A stretch of 64,000 bases of DNA from an uncultured Sunxiuqinia sp. GTDB lineage: Bacteria > Bacteroidota > Bacteroidia > Bacteroidales > Prolixibacteraceae. Shown here piece after piece: positions 1-8,294 of the stretch. The position numbers and the translations under genes were made by a program. Within the stretch, counting starts at the first letter, position 1. Each line of letters starts with the position of its first letter. The stretch covers positions 1-64,000 of the forward strand of contig NZ_CANLZV010000001.1 in NCBI RefSeq assembly GCF_947495665.1, written 5' to 3'. A model generated the notes under the pieces. The model worked only from the letters and a program-made list of their open reading frames with translations. It was not told where the DNA came from and searched no databases.

Positions 1-1457
1 AACTGCCGGTAGGCTTTTTTCCTGTTTTCATTCTGCAGGTAACACAGTCCGATGTACCACTGGGCCTGCTCAATAAATAGGTTGTCCCGGTCTTTTATTA
101 CGCTGTGATAGGACGTGAGTGCCTGGTCTGTTCTTTTGGTTTCCTGGTAGGCCATCCCGGAGTAAAAGTTACTAACGGGGTTGTTGGGGTCTATTTCCAG
201 TACTTCGCTGAACAGGTTAATTGCTTCCTGGTATTTGCTTTCGTTGAACTGATGCAGTGCCTTGGTAAGCTTGGTGTCTATCAGCGCATCACCCGACCGG
301 AAAATACCGCTTGTTTCATAGGGGCTGTAAAACTGGCTGTAAAGTTCGGCGTTGCTCGATGGGCTGTTTTTGCTAACCAGCCCGGCAATGCTGAAAATCA
401 GGATTAGTGACGCTGCTACGGTCGCTACGGCTATTCGTGAAGTGCTGAATCGGGCGGCGAACGAACGTTTTTGCTTCTCTTGGCGGTTAATTTCCTTGCT
501 GATGGTTCCTAGCTTGGCTCGCAGGTCCATGATTTCGTTTTCCTGAATGGCTGCGTCAATGTCATTGATCAGCCTGATTTCAGCTTCCAGATCGGGGTTT
601 TCTGCAAGCTCGGCTTCAAATGCGGCCAGTTTCTCATCGGTCAGTTCCAGGTTGATGTACTGATCGATTTCCTCCATTTTCTGAGTGGTCGAGACCTCAG
701 TTTGTTGGATGGACTGAAGACTTGCCCGCAGATCCATGATGTCGGTTTCGGCTGTCGCCTGGTCAATTTCTTTATACAGTTCGATGTCCTTTTCCAGGTC
801 GCTGCAGAGCAGGAGTTCCTGTTCGAAGTCAATGAGTTGCATCTCGTCGAGCTCATTGTTGTTGTATTGCTCAATTTCCTGGGGTGTGCGCTGATGCGCC
901 GGGATGTTGGCCGCAATTTGCTTCAGGTTTGCTCTTAAATCCTGGATGTCTTTTTCCTGTAAAGCCGCCTGAACGTCTTCAAAAATGGCTTCATCAGCTG
1001 GACTTAATGTAAATTCCTGGTCTGGGGCGGAATGTTGTTCCTGTTGTTCTTTGTAAAAGTGATGGATATTTTCTTTGGCTGCAATGTTGTGCTGGGCCAG
1101 GTGAATTTTGGGCAGGCTCTGGCTCAGATGCATAAAATCGTTAAGGTTGACCGGTTGACTGAATTCTTTGAAAGATGATAGTTCTTCGGAAAGCTCAAAG
1201 CTGAAGGCTTGTTCTTCCGGGTTGGAGCGTGCCTGTTTGTCTGCCTTTTGCTCCTGGTTGATAATGTTTTTCAGGTTCTCACGCAGGTTCATGATGTCTG
1301 TTTCCTGCACGGCCTGTTGGATTTCTTCCTGTATCCTGACTTCTTCGGCCAGCTCTGTATTGTAGGCCAGTTCAGCATTGAATTCGCTAAGCGCGTCGCC
1401 GGTCAACTCCCCGCTAAGGTACTTCTCAATTTGTTCGAATTTATTATTGCGTATCAT
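1..1457 (-). CDS. Membrane TPR protein with repeated anti-sigma-like module (partial)
   Basis: An open frame runs from an ATG at 1457 down to the left edge, where the gene is cut, so about 485 residues are visible. The N-terminal part carries a module of about 55 residues at roughly 6-62, 193-248 and 262-316, plus a half copy at 150-180. Each ends in a similar motif (DIMNLR, DIQDLR, DIMDLR, EIMDLR). The module resembles the cytoplasmic N-terminus of Bacteroidota anti-sigma factors. One membrane helix follows at about 341-361, then TPR-like helices from about 390 (for example YQEAINLFSEVLEIDPNNP). The ECF sigma gene lies upstream on the same strand, across an unusually long 474-bp gap. A role as membrane-bound sigma regulator is inferred; the C-terminal domain is outside the window. 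Confidence 0.75.
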   Translation of the reverse strand, partial: MIRNNKFEQIEKYLSGELTGDALSEFNAELAYNTELAEEVRIQEEIQQAVQETDIMNLRENLKNIINQEQKADKQARSNPEEQAFSFELSEELSSFKEFSQPVNLNDFMHLSQSLPKIHLAQHNIAAKENIHHFYKEQQEQHSAPDQEFTLSPADEAIFEDVQAALQEKDIQDLRANLKQIAANIPAHQRTPQEIEQYNNNELDEMQLIDFEQELLLCSDLEKDIELYKEIDQATAETDIMDLRASLQSIQQTEVSTTQKMEEIDQYINLELTDEKLAAFEAELAENPDLEAEIRLINDIDAAIQENEIMDLRAKLGTISKEINRQEKQKRSFAARFSTSRIAVATVAASLILIFSIAGLVSKNSPSSNAELYSQFYSPYETSGIFRSGDALIDTKLTKALHQFNESKYQEAINLFSEVLEIDPNNPVSNFYSGMAYQETKRTDQALTSYHSVIKDRDNLFIEQAQWYIGLCYLQNENRKKAYRQ

Positions 1458-1931
1458 CTTTCCCAAAATTAGTTATTCTAATATCCTTCTCTTTTTGTAA
1501 GAACTGCATCCGGATTTTTGTTCAGTGTTAGCTTTTAGCTATTTCCGGAATTGGTCTAATAATTACTCGTTCTTTGAAATCCGTTGATCTCAATTCACAC
1601 ATGGTCCGTAAAATTGGTTGCTGAGCAAAATTGTAAGATTGGATTATCGAGACGATCATTTGAACAGGAGTGTCCTGCCGTTGAGACGTGCCGAAATCTT
1701 GCAATTCAATGTTCTTGTAGAATTACGTTGGAATCAGAAGCCACCAGCATTTCGTGGGAAATTACCGGATCGTGTATTTTATCATTTTCACTTCTTTATT
1801 CCGGAATTGCCCAAAAGGTAACCCTTGTTTTGAGTTTTTTTCGCTTGGATGCCTTTGTGGATTTGCTTTTCAGCTCATTGCATGTGAAGAAAAACTGACC
1901 TTAATCTGTAATTGAAGGTTAGCCAAAGCAA
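1458..1931. other. Intergenic region between sigma gene and its partner
   Basis: No gene that I can support lies in these 474 bases. Short open frames here lack recognisable motifs or ribosome-binding sites. The length is odd for two genes expected to be co-transcribed, so the downstream gene may have its own promoter or a long leader. I see no strong hairpin followed by a T run. Confidence 0.4.
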
Positions 1932-2516
1932 TTAAGCATTGTCTTCCAGTATCTTTTTGTACTCAATATCCTGTTTGATGCTTTTCACCAAATACTCTTT
2001 ACACTTGTACTTCCTTTTCTTGGCGTATTTCTCGCTTTGGTAGCCCATGACCTGTGCAATTTGTTTTAATGGTACTTTATCAAAAAAGAGCTGGAGTATT
2101 TTTTGACAGTCTTTGCCGAGATTTTTGAAATGCTTTTGATACAGCTTGTATTTTTCATTCATTTCAGCTGTTTCTTCAAAGCCACTGTCGTAAATGTCTT
2201 CGTTGAATTCGTGGTTGTCTTGAATCTTTTCACGCTCGTTTTTACGTTTTTCAAGTTGTTTTAACCACAAAAAACGGCAAACAGAGTAGATATAGGTTTC
2301 GAATGAGCAATCAAGGACGAGATCGTTGGCTTTCAATTTTCGATAGATGATAATAATCGCTTCCTGGAAGATGTCATTGGAATCTTCATCATCCCCGCTA
2401 TTCTTTTTTATAAAGAAATTAATCTTATAAAAGAAATTCTTATAGATGTACTGGAGAATTAAATTGTCGTTCCTAAGAATTCCGTGAAGAAGTTCTTCAT
2501 TCGTATAATTAATCAT
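1932..2516 (-). CDS. RNA polymerase sigma factor, ECF-like sigma-70 family
   Basis: This 194-residue protein has the two-part layout of ECF sigma factors. Region 2 at about 20-90 includes the helix DSNDIFQEAIIIIYRKLKAN, matching the usual D-x-x-Q-E-x-F pattern. Region 4 at about 130-185 includes KVPLKQIAQVMGYQSEKYAKKRKYKCKEYL, a helix-turn-helix for the -35 element. The ATG at 2516 is the natural start. The next gene on the same strand is a membrane protein with anti-sigma-like modules, the usual arrangement for ECF systems in this phylum. The protein is lysine-rich and AT-rich in codon use. It would direct transcription of a small regulon that cannot be identified from this window. Confidence 0.85.
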   Translation of the reverse strand: MINYTNEELLHGILRNDNLILQYIYKNFFYKINFFIKKNSGDDEDSNDIFQEAIIIIYRKLKANDLVLDCSFETYIYSVCRFLWLKQLEKRKNEREKIQDNHEFNEDIYDSGFEETAEMNEKYKLYQKHFKNLGKDCQKILQLFFDKVPLKQIAQVMGYQSEKYAKKRKYKCKEYLVKSIKQDIEYKKILEDNA

Positions 2517-2970
2517 TTTCTCTATTTAATTCTTTATAATGTCTTTCCAGCTCGTTTTCTCATTCTCTCGGGTTTTCTGAAGGTGTATTATAGCATAGTT
2601 AATGTGTTCTGAAAACTTCCGATTTCGTGTTAAATATGCTTATAAAATGTTGAAAATGCAAATAGGTACATGGGCGTTCTCTGCTTCATATATTGGCGTT
2701 TGGCTAATTGTTTTAGTTGAGACTAAGAATAAAAGTACAAAATTAGTTGACTCAAAATGCTGAGGGTTTAAAATAATTTGTGTGGTCTTGAAGGGCCTTG
2801 GTTGAATTGAACGAATGTGATAATATGGCGGATTTGTCGTTTTATTTTTAATGAGGATAATTCGGGATAGCCTTGTTGGATGAGGTCGATTTTGTGTCGT
2901 CGAGAAACTCCGGAGATTTAATTGCAGAAAGTGACTTTGAATTGGAGGAGTGGAAATTTCAAAAGGGGAT
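2517..2970. other. Intergenic region, no gene supported
   Basis: This stretch lies upstream of the sigma gene and beyond the terminator of the tonB-like gene. An open frame of 112 codons on the minus strand (2640-2978) has a composition rich in Thr, Pro, Ile and Asn and no domain, and I do not accept it. The + strand is G/T-rich, like several other non-coding stretches here. The sigma gene promoter should lie within the right part, but I see no clear pair of boxes. Confidence 0.35.
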
Positions 2971-3005
2971 AAAAACAAAAAGGTAGACCCTCTGGCCTAC
3001 CTTTT
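2971..3005 (-). terminator. Intrinsic terminator of the tonB-like gene
   Basis: A nine-base-pair stem (AAAAGGTAG paired with CTACCTTTT, arms at 2978-2986 and 2997-3005) is followed on the minus strand by TTTTTGTTTTT. It lies about 140 bases beyond the tonB-like stop codon. The loop is CCAGAGGGT-like on the minus strand. Confidence 0.75.
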
Positions 3006-3009
3006 CTCA

Positions 3010-3083
3010 CTAAACTAACTAACCTAACTAAACCTAAACTTATGAAAAAAAACGTACTACAAAGATATGCTTTAAAACATTAA
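3010..3083 (+). other. Leader-like element: CTAA-type repeats plus 13-codon ORF
   Basis: Short tandem repeats built from CTAAC and TAAAC units cover 3010-3040. They run directly into ATG AAA AAA AAC and an open frame of 13 codons (3042-3083) reading MKKNVLQRYALKH before a TAA. The layout resembles, from memory, the 5' leader and first codons of SusC-type receptor genes in this phylum, but no receptor follows: the next + strand gene starts 1 kb downstream. It may be a decayed gene start, a leader peptide or a small RNA. Hairpin 2978-3005 lies just upstream. Confidence 0.3.
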
Positions 3084-3142
3084 CTCGAGTTAAAAATCTG
3101 TTAATTGATGTTAAAAAATTGTTTTATCTTACAAAATTCCGA

Positions 3143-3880
3143 TTATTGAGCCACAAAGGTGTAAGAAATGGTGCCTTTTTGTTGGGCGGGAGCCGACTTA
3201 TCTGTGTTAAAAACAGTTCGTTCTGCAGCTTGCTTGGCGTAAACCTCCAGCATGGGGTCTTTGAGGTTTGCATTTTTCCTTACTTCGGCTTGAATGACTT
3301 TGCCTCGTGGATTAACAACAATATCAACCACGACAAGTCCTCCTCCCTGTGCCAGATAAACCGGAATTGGCAGACGCAGGTGGTAACGGTTCTCAAGAAA
3401 ATAGTGAATGTTGCTTTCGCCGGAGTAAATGGTATTTTTAATGGAGTCCGGGTCCATACCTTCAGTTGTTTCTTCAGGCATCGCAAATTCTTCCAGTTGC
3501 TTGACTTCCTTGGCAAGTTGTTTATTTACATCGGCTACGAGTTTCTGTGCCTCTGCAATTTCTTTCTGGTACTCTTCATCAAAAAACGGATCTTTCATTG
3601 GCGCATCATTCACGGCTTGGTTGCTTCTGGAGGACGCTTGCGTCTGCTCAGTTTCATTAGCAGGCGTGTTTTCATCTTCTTTTTCTTCCGCCAACTCTTC
3701 AACTACTGGCTCTTCCAGTTCTTCCATGTCGGTAAAATCAAGAATGATGGGTTCTTCCTTCACTTCGCCTTTTAAGTTTACCTCGGCTAGTAAAAAGCTG
3801 CTTACCAGTAAAATGTGGAAGCATAATGTTCCAATTATACCGTAAATGTTTTCTTTGTATAGTTTCTTAATCTTTGACAT
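3143..3880 (-). CDS. TonB family energy transducer-like protein
   Basis: The 245-residue protein has an N-terminal membrane anchor at about 13-33 (IYGIIGTLCFHILLVSSFLL), then an acidic and proline-containing linker rich in Glu at about 40-90, a short helical stretch at 100-135 and a TonB C-terminal-like domain at about 150-245 (VYLAQGGGLVVVDIVVNPRGKVIQAEV). This is the layout of proteins that couple ExbBD to outer membrane receptors. The linker is negatively charged, whereas classical TonB has Pro-Lys/Pro-Glu repeats, so the exact partner is uncertain. It stands alone, with its own terminator at 2971-3005; no exbB or exbD is nearby. The start at 3880 places the anchor correctly. Confidence 0.75.
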   Translation of the reverse strand: MSKIKKLYKENIYGIIGTLCFHILLVSSFLLAEVNLKGEVKEEPIILDFTDMEELEEPVVEELAEEKEDENTPANETEQTQASSRSNQAVNDAPMKDPFFDEEYQKEIAEAQKLVADVNKQLAKEVKQLEEFAMPEETTEGMDPDSIKNTIYSGESNIHYFLENRYHLRLPIPVYLAQGGGLVVVDIVVNPRGKVIQAEVRKNANLKDPMLEVYAKQAAERTVFNTDKSAPAQQKGTISYTFVAQ

Positions 3881-4115
3881 GCAAGGGCAAAGTTAATAAC
3901 AAAAGAGCCTTGTCGTGCCTTCCGGTATTGAATTTTGATGCATGTTTTTTATCTAAATATATTTCGGGGTTTACTGATGTGTCATTTTTTAATGTATTTT
4001 AATGGAAGATAAAAGACTGGGGATTTATTACTGCTCTGTTGAGCATTAAAGATAATTCGAACCCAATTTTATCGTTTGGTAATAACTAGGAACATGATTC
4101 TAAAAAAAGGTTTTT

Positions 4116-5954
4116 GTGAATTGGCAGCTTAAATGGATATTATTTGGTGGGCTCTGGTTGTTTGTGGCTGGGGGATATGCACAGGAGCAAAAGCAGGATT
4201 CTGTTTTGAAAGCAAGCACTTCGGAGCAGTTTTATGACAGTTTGAAGCATAAAGCCTATCGTCATCGGTTTACCCGGCTGATGTATGATAATTTAATTAC
4301 CGATGGGAAGACGAAAGATCAACAACAAATAGAACAAGAACTTTTACGTATGGGGGCTTTGGAGGGAAAAACCATCGCCTCTGTGAAAATTAAGCAGTTG
4401 GATATTATTGGCCCATCTTTCTCGGATACAGCAAGGGTGAGTCACAGCTGGCTAGGACAAACAGCCAATAAACTGCATACGCAGACCAATGAGCGGATTA
4501 TTCGGAAAAACATTCTGGTACATCCGGGCGATACGCTGAATGTGGATTATTTGTTGGACAACGAACGGATTATCCGGAGGTTGCCCTTTATTAAAGATGT
4601 TCGAATTTTGGTTGACCAGGATTCTTTAATTCAGGATCACGTTCATGTGACAGTGTTGACCAAAGATGTCTTCTCATTTGGTGTGGGCGGCTATTTGGAC
4701 GGACTGCGCGCTGCCAGTCTTGAAATGTATAATCAGAATATTTGGGGAATCGGTCATCAGTTGTCAGCTAAGGTCGTCGGTCATGTGGAGGAGCAACCAT
4801 ATATTGGTTTCGAGGGATTTTATACTATTAATAATATCGGCGGTAATTTTATGAATATCTCGCTAGGGTATGCAGATACATACCGCCGGAAAGGATTGTC
4901 CTTCGTTTTTGATAAAGAGTTTCTGCGATCGACAACCAAGTGGGGAGGCGGTTTTACGGCTGCGCGCTGGAATCGGGCTGACCGGCTGATTGATGACGGC
5001 CCGATTATCGTGAACTTTGATGAGCTGGATTATCGGTATTACGATGTGTGGGCCGGTTATGCTTTTCAGTTATTTGAAGGCGAGTTAAATAGAAATAAGC
5101 AGCTTGTTTTTTCCGGGCGGGCGCGTTTTTACGATTTTTTTAAACGTCCGGAGCCTGACCCGATGAATAATCAATATTTTGCCGATTCAAAATTCTACCT
5201 GGCAAGCCTGAGCTTGTCCAAGAGGCGCTATTTTCGCGACCACTTAATTTACAGCTATGGAATTACGGAGGATATTCCCAAAGGATACCTGCATGAGTGG
5301 GTGTTGGGCTTCGATGACAATGAGTTCAACAATCGTTGGTATTCGCATTTGTATTTTTCTTCGGGAAATTTCATCAAATACAAGCCATCCTATTTGCATG
5401 CCTCAGCCGGAATTGGTGGCTTTTTTCGATCGCACAGGTTTGAGCAGGGCCAGATTGAAGTTGACGGAAGCTATATTTCCAGGCTTTATGCCTTCGGGAA
5501 TAAAGGGTTCCGGCAGTTTATCAAGCTGAATTACCTTTTAGGTATTCGGCGTTTTGAGCTTGAAGAGTTGTCATTAAGAGGTGAAGACGGGATTCGGGGC
5601 TTTGGAAGCCGATTACCTCTTGGAAAGCAACGTTTGCTTCTCTGCTTTGAGTCTGTGGTTTTTCCGCCCAGGCACGTGCTTGACTTTAATTTTGCGTTCT
5701 TCAGTTTTGTTGATCTCGGAATTATCGGATCAAACAAGCACTTAATTTTTACCCAGGATTATTATGCCGGTGTTGGGGCTGGTGTGCGCATTCGAAATGA
5801 AAACCTTGTTTTTCAGACGTTGCAGCTGCGTTTGTCCTGGTTTCCTAATCACCCGGCAGATATTGGAACGTTTGGCTTTGAACTTAATGAACGGACCAAG
5901 AGCCAGTTTTATAATTTTCAACCCCGAAAACCAGACATGCTTCGCTTTGAATAG
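4116..5954 (+). CDS. BamA/TamA family outer membrane protein
   Basis: The frame opens with GTG at 4116, preceded by an AAAAAAGG ribosome-binding site; a nearby ATG at 4094 is out of frame. Residues 1-22 form a signal peptide ending in GGYAQ. A POTRA-like segment covers about 78-168 (IASVKIKQLDIIG, then NERIIRRLPFIKDVRILV). The rest alternates aromatic and polar residues as in a 16-strand D15/Omp85 barrel, with an RGEDGIRGFG motif near residue 490 that fits the conserved L6 loop RGF motif. At 612 residues with few POTRA domains it is shorter than BamA, so a TamA-like or phylum-specific assembly factor is more likely. It stands alone, convergent with the S9 peptidase gene. Confidence 0.8.
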   Translation: MNWQLKWILFGGLWLFVAGGYAQEQKQDSVLKASTSEQFYDSLKHKAYRHRFTRLMYDNLITDGKTKDQQQIEQELLRMGALEGKTIASVKIKQLDIIGPSFSDTARVSHSWLGQTANKLHTQTNERIIRKNILVHPGDTLNVDYLLDNERIIRRLPFIKDVRILVDQDSLIQDHVHVTVLTKDVFSFGVGGYLDGLRAASLEMYNQNIWGIGHQLSAKVVGHVEEQPYIGFEGFYTINNIGGNFMNISLGYADTYRRKGLSFVFDKEFLRSTTKWGGGFTAARWNRADRLIDDGPIIVNFDELDYRYYDVWAGYAFQLFEGELNRNKQLVFSGRARFYDFFKRPEPDPMNNQYFADSKFYLASLSLSKRRYFRDHLIYSYGITEDIPKGYLHEWVLGFDDNEFNNRWYSHLYFSSGNFIKYKPSYLHASAGIGGFFRSHRFEQGQIEVDGSYISRLYAFGNKGFRQFIKLNYLLGIRRFELEELSLRGEDGIRGFGSRLPLGKQRLLLCFESVVFPPRHVLDFNFAFFSFVDLGIIGSNKHLIFTQDYYAGVGAGVRIRNENLVFQTLQLRLSWFPNHPADIGTFGFELNERTKSQFYNFQPRKPDMLRFE

Positions 5955-6015
5955 TTTTTTAGAATGTTTGGAAGGGATGATTTAGCTTATTCGAAACTGG
6001 TCTTTCAAAAGTGGT

Positions 6016-6055
6016 CGATCCATGAAGGCTATGACACGATAGTCTTCATGGATCG
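6016..6055. terminator. Long hairpin between convergent genes
   Basis: A 17-base-pair stem with one G-T pair (arms about 6016-6032 and 6039-6055, loop GACACG) sits between the converging barrel and peptidase genes. There is no strong T run on either side. It probably stabilises or ends transcripts from both directions. Confidence 0.55.
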
Positions 6056-6061
6056 ATTGTA

Positions 6062-8191
6062 TTATAAGTAGTCGAAAAAATACTGGCTTATTTTATTCAT
6101 CAGGTGAAGGCGGTCTTTGCCGTATACATTATGCTCATGTATCGGGTAGGGGAAGAAGTCAACTGGTTTGTTTTGTTTCACACATTCACGTAAAAACTTC
6201 ATGCTGTGCTGCATCACCACCGTTTCGTCTTGTGCACCATGAATCAGCAATAATTTGCCTTGCAGGTTTTCAACATGGTTCACCATATTGGTTTCCTGGT
6301 AACCTTCCGGATTTTCCTGGGGAGTGTCCATGTAGCGTTCGCCATACATAACTTCGTACATGCTCCAGTCGACAACCGGACCACCGGATACACCAACCTT
6401 AAATGTTTCGGGATGGCGCAGCATCAGGTTTAAGGTCATAAAACCGCCGTAACTCCATCCATGTACTCCGATTCGGTCGGCATCAACATAGGGAAGGTTC
6501 ATTAGGTAGTTGGCTCCTTCCATCTGGTCTTCGGTTTCTGTCAGCCCCAACTTGCGGTGGATAACATTTTCAAAGGCTTCACCACGATTGGCAGATCCCC
6601 GGCTATCCACCGTAAACAGAATGTAGCCATTGGATGCCATATAATATTGCCACCAGCTTACGGCATTGTGCCAGGTGTTGTTTACCAATTGGGCGTGTGG
6701 GCCACCGTAGACATAAATTATGGCAGGATATTTTTTAGACGAGTCGAAGTTGGGGGGCAAAATCATTCGGCAGTACAAGTCTGTTGAGTCATCGGCTGCT
6801 TTGATGGTGAAAATTTCATTTTTACCAAAGGCGTAGTCCGCAGCCAGATCTTCGGCCGTATGAATGTTGCTCACAAATCGTCCATTGGTGGCAAGCAGGT
6901 CTGCCTTCCCCGGAACTGCATTCGCGCTCCAGTTGTCAATGAGGTAGTTTTTATCGGGAGAAAAGCTGCCGCGGTGTGTTCCTGCTGCTTCATCCAAGCG
7001 GGTCATGACTCCATTGGAAATTTTCACGCGGTATAAATGACGCTCCGTCGGATTTTCCTTGGTGGCTTGAATATAAACAAACTGGTTGTCGGCGCCATAA
7101 AAATCAGTTACCTCCCAGTTGCCATGAGTAATCTGCTTGATTTGTTTCCCAGTGGTGTCGTACAGGTAAAGGTGAAACCAGCCGTCTTTGCGTGACCAGT
7201 AGTAAAACTGCTCCGGATTTTTTTCAGAAAAGACAATCGGGTGCTGAGGTTCAACGTAGGTAGTACTTGTTTCTTCAAATAATGTTTTAAGCTTTTCGCC
7301 ACTTGCCACCGCGTATTGGTTTAGCTGCATGTGGTTTTGTTCGCGGTTGAGCTCGGCCAGGTAAATGAATTCATCCTGCGGCCCCCAGCTGATGTTGGTC
7401 AGGTAGTGGTCATCAGGTTGTCCGGTGTTCAAAAAATGAGTTTTTCCGGTTGTCATATCATAGATGCCCACGGTTACCTGGTGGCTGGTCATGCCGGCCA
7501 TGGGGTATTTTACAGGCTTGTGTTCGGCTTGGCGGGCCATGTAATCAACCAGCGGATAATCCTTTACCATGCTTTCGTCTTTTCGGTAAAAAGCAATTTT
7601 GGTTCCGGTGGACGAAAAGAAAATACCTTTACTAATGCCAAACTCCCGACGATGAACGTAATGTCCATTCAGAACTCCTTCGGCCGTGTCAAACGTAATT
7701 TGTTTCTCGCCTTGAGCATTTTTTATATACAGGTTTTGCCCTTTTGTATAGGCCAGGCTGAGGCTGGCGTCGCAAAAATCAATGTTTTGAGCCGTTTCGG
7801 GAAGCGACAGTTTCTGATCAATTCTCTTGTCAGCGAGATTGAAAAGAATCATCTGGCGCGACTTCCAGAAGCGAATGGTATTGGAGTTCACAAACGAAAA
7901 AGAAGGAAAGCTGGAGAAAGACCATTCTTCCTGATTGGATTCTGCTTTTGTCAGGTCGCTCAGTGTAAGTAACACTTCTTTTTGGTTTTTGGGCACCGAA
8001 TACTGAAACAGCGTGTCGTTTTCAACCAGGACATAGTGTTTGCTGTCCTGCCATTGCAGCGACCTCGGAGATTCGGGGCGTAAGTAACTTGATCGGCCAA
8101 TTACGGCATCTTCCAGGGTTAATGACTTTTTCTGAGCAAAACTCAGTGTTGAAATCAGAAAAAATAAAAGGGTGTATTGTACTATTTTCAT
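6062..8191 (-). CDS. S9 family peptidase, DPP IV / prolyl tripeptidyl peptidase type
   Basis: The 709-residue protein has a signal peptide (residues 1-19, ending SFAQ), a DPP IV N-terminal beta-propeller (about 60-440) and an alpha/beta hydrolase domain (about 470-709). The serine nucleophile is S580 in GWSYGG. D655 in HGAQDE and H687 in HEHNV complete the triad. The propeller motif that in mammalian DPP IV reads with a Glu pair is YVHRREF here (residues 178-184), keeping one Glu, as I recall for Bacteroidota prolyl tripeptidyl peptidases. The enzyme would remove di- or tripeptides after proline in the periplasm or at the surface. It is a single gene with no linked transporter. Confidence 0.9.
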   Translation of the reverse strand: MKIVQYTLLFFLISTLSFAQKKSLTLEDAVIGRSSYLRPESPRSLQWQDSKHYVLVENDTLFQYSVPKNQKEVLLTLSDLTKAESNQEEWSFSSFPSFSFVNSNTIRFWKSRQMILFNLADKRIDQKLSLPETAQNIDFCDASLSLAYTKGQNLYIKNAQGEKQITFDTAEGVLNGHYVHRREFGISKGIFFSSTGTKIAFYRKDESMVKDYPLVDYMARQAEHKPVKYPMAGMTSHQVTVGIYDMTTGKTHFLNTGQPDDHYLTNISWGPQDEFIYLAELNREQNHMQLNQYAVASGEKLKTLFEETSTTYVEPQHPIVFSEKNPEQFYYWSRKDGWFHLYLYDTTGKQIKQITHGNWEVTDFYGADNQFVYIQATKENPTERHLYRVKISNGVMTRLDEAAGTHRGSFSPDKNYLIDNWSANAVPGKADLLATNGRFVSNIHTAEDLAADYAFGKNEIFTIKAADDSTDLYCRMILPPNFDSSKKYPAIIYVYGGPHAQLVNNTWHNAVSWWQYYMASNGYILFTVDSRGSANRGEAFENVIHRKLGLTETEDQMEGANYLMNLPYVDADRIGVHGWSYGGFMTLNLMLRHPETFKVGVSGGPVVDWSMYEVMYGERYMDTPQENPEGYQETNMVNHVENLQGKLLLIHGAQDETVVMQHSMKFLRECVKQNKPVDFFPYPIHEHNVYGKDRLHLMNKISQYFFDYL

Positions 8192-8294
8192 TATTGATTG
8201 GATTTTAGTCGTTGAAATGGCAAAACTATGGCTTTTTTGTTTTGTTGATCATGAGTTCGCTCAGGCTTAATTTTGTTACACGGATCCTGAAAAA

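Noticed and set aside
2640-2978. 112-codon frame on the minus strand
   Set aside because: Composition is random-looking and rich in Thr, Pro, Ile and Asn; it starts inside the tonB terminator and lacks a ribosome-binding site.
3007-3040. CRISPR-like or telomere-like short repeats
   Set aside because: The units are only five to nine bases, imperfect and without spacers; they look like a leader sequence.
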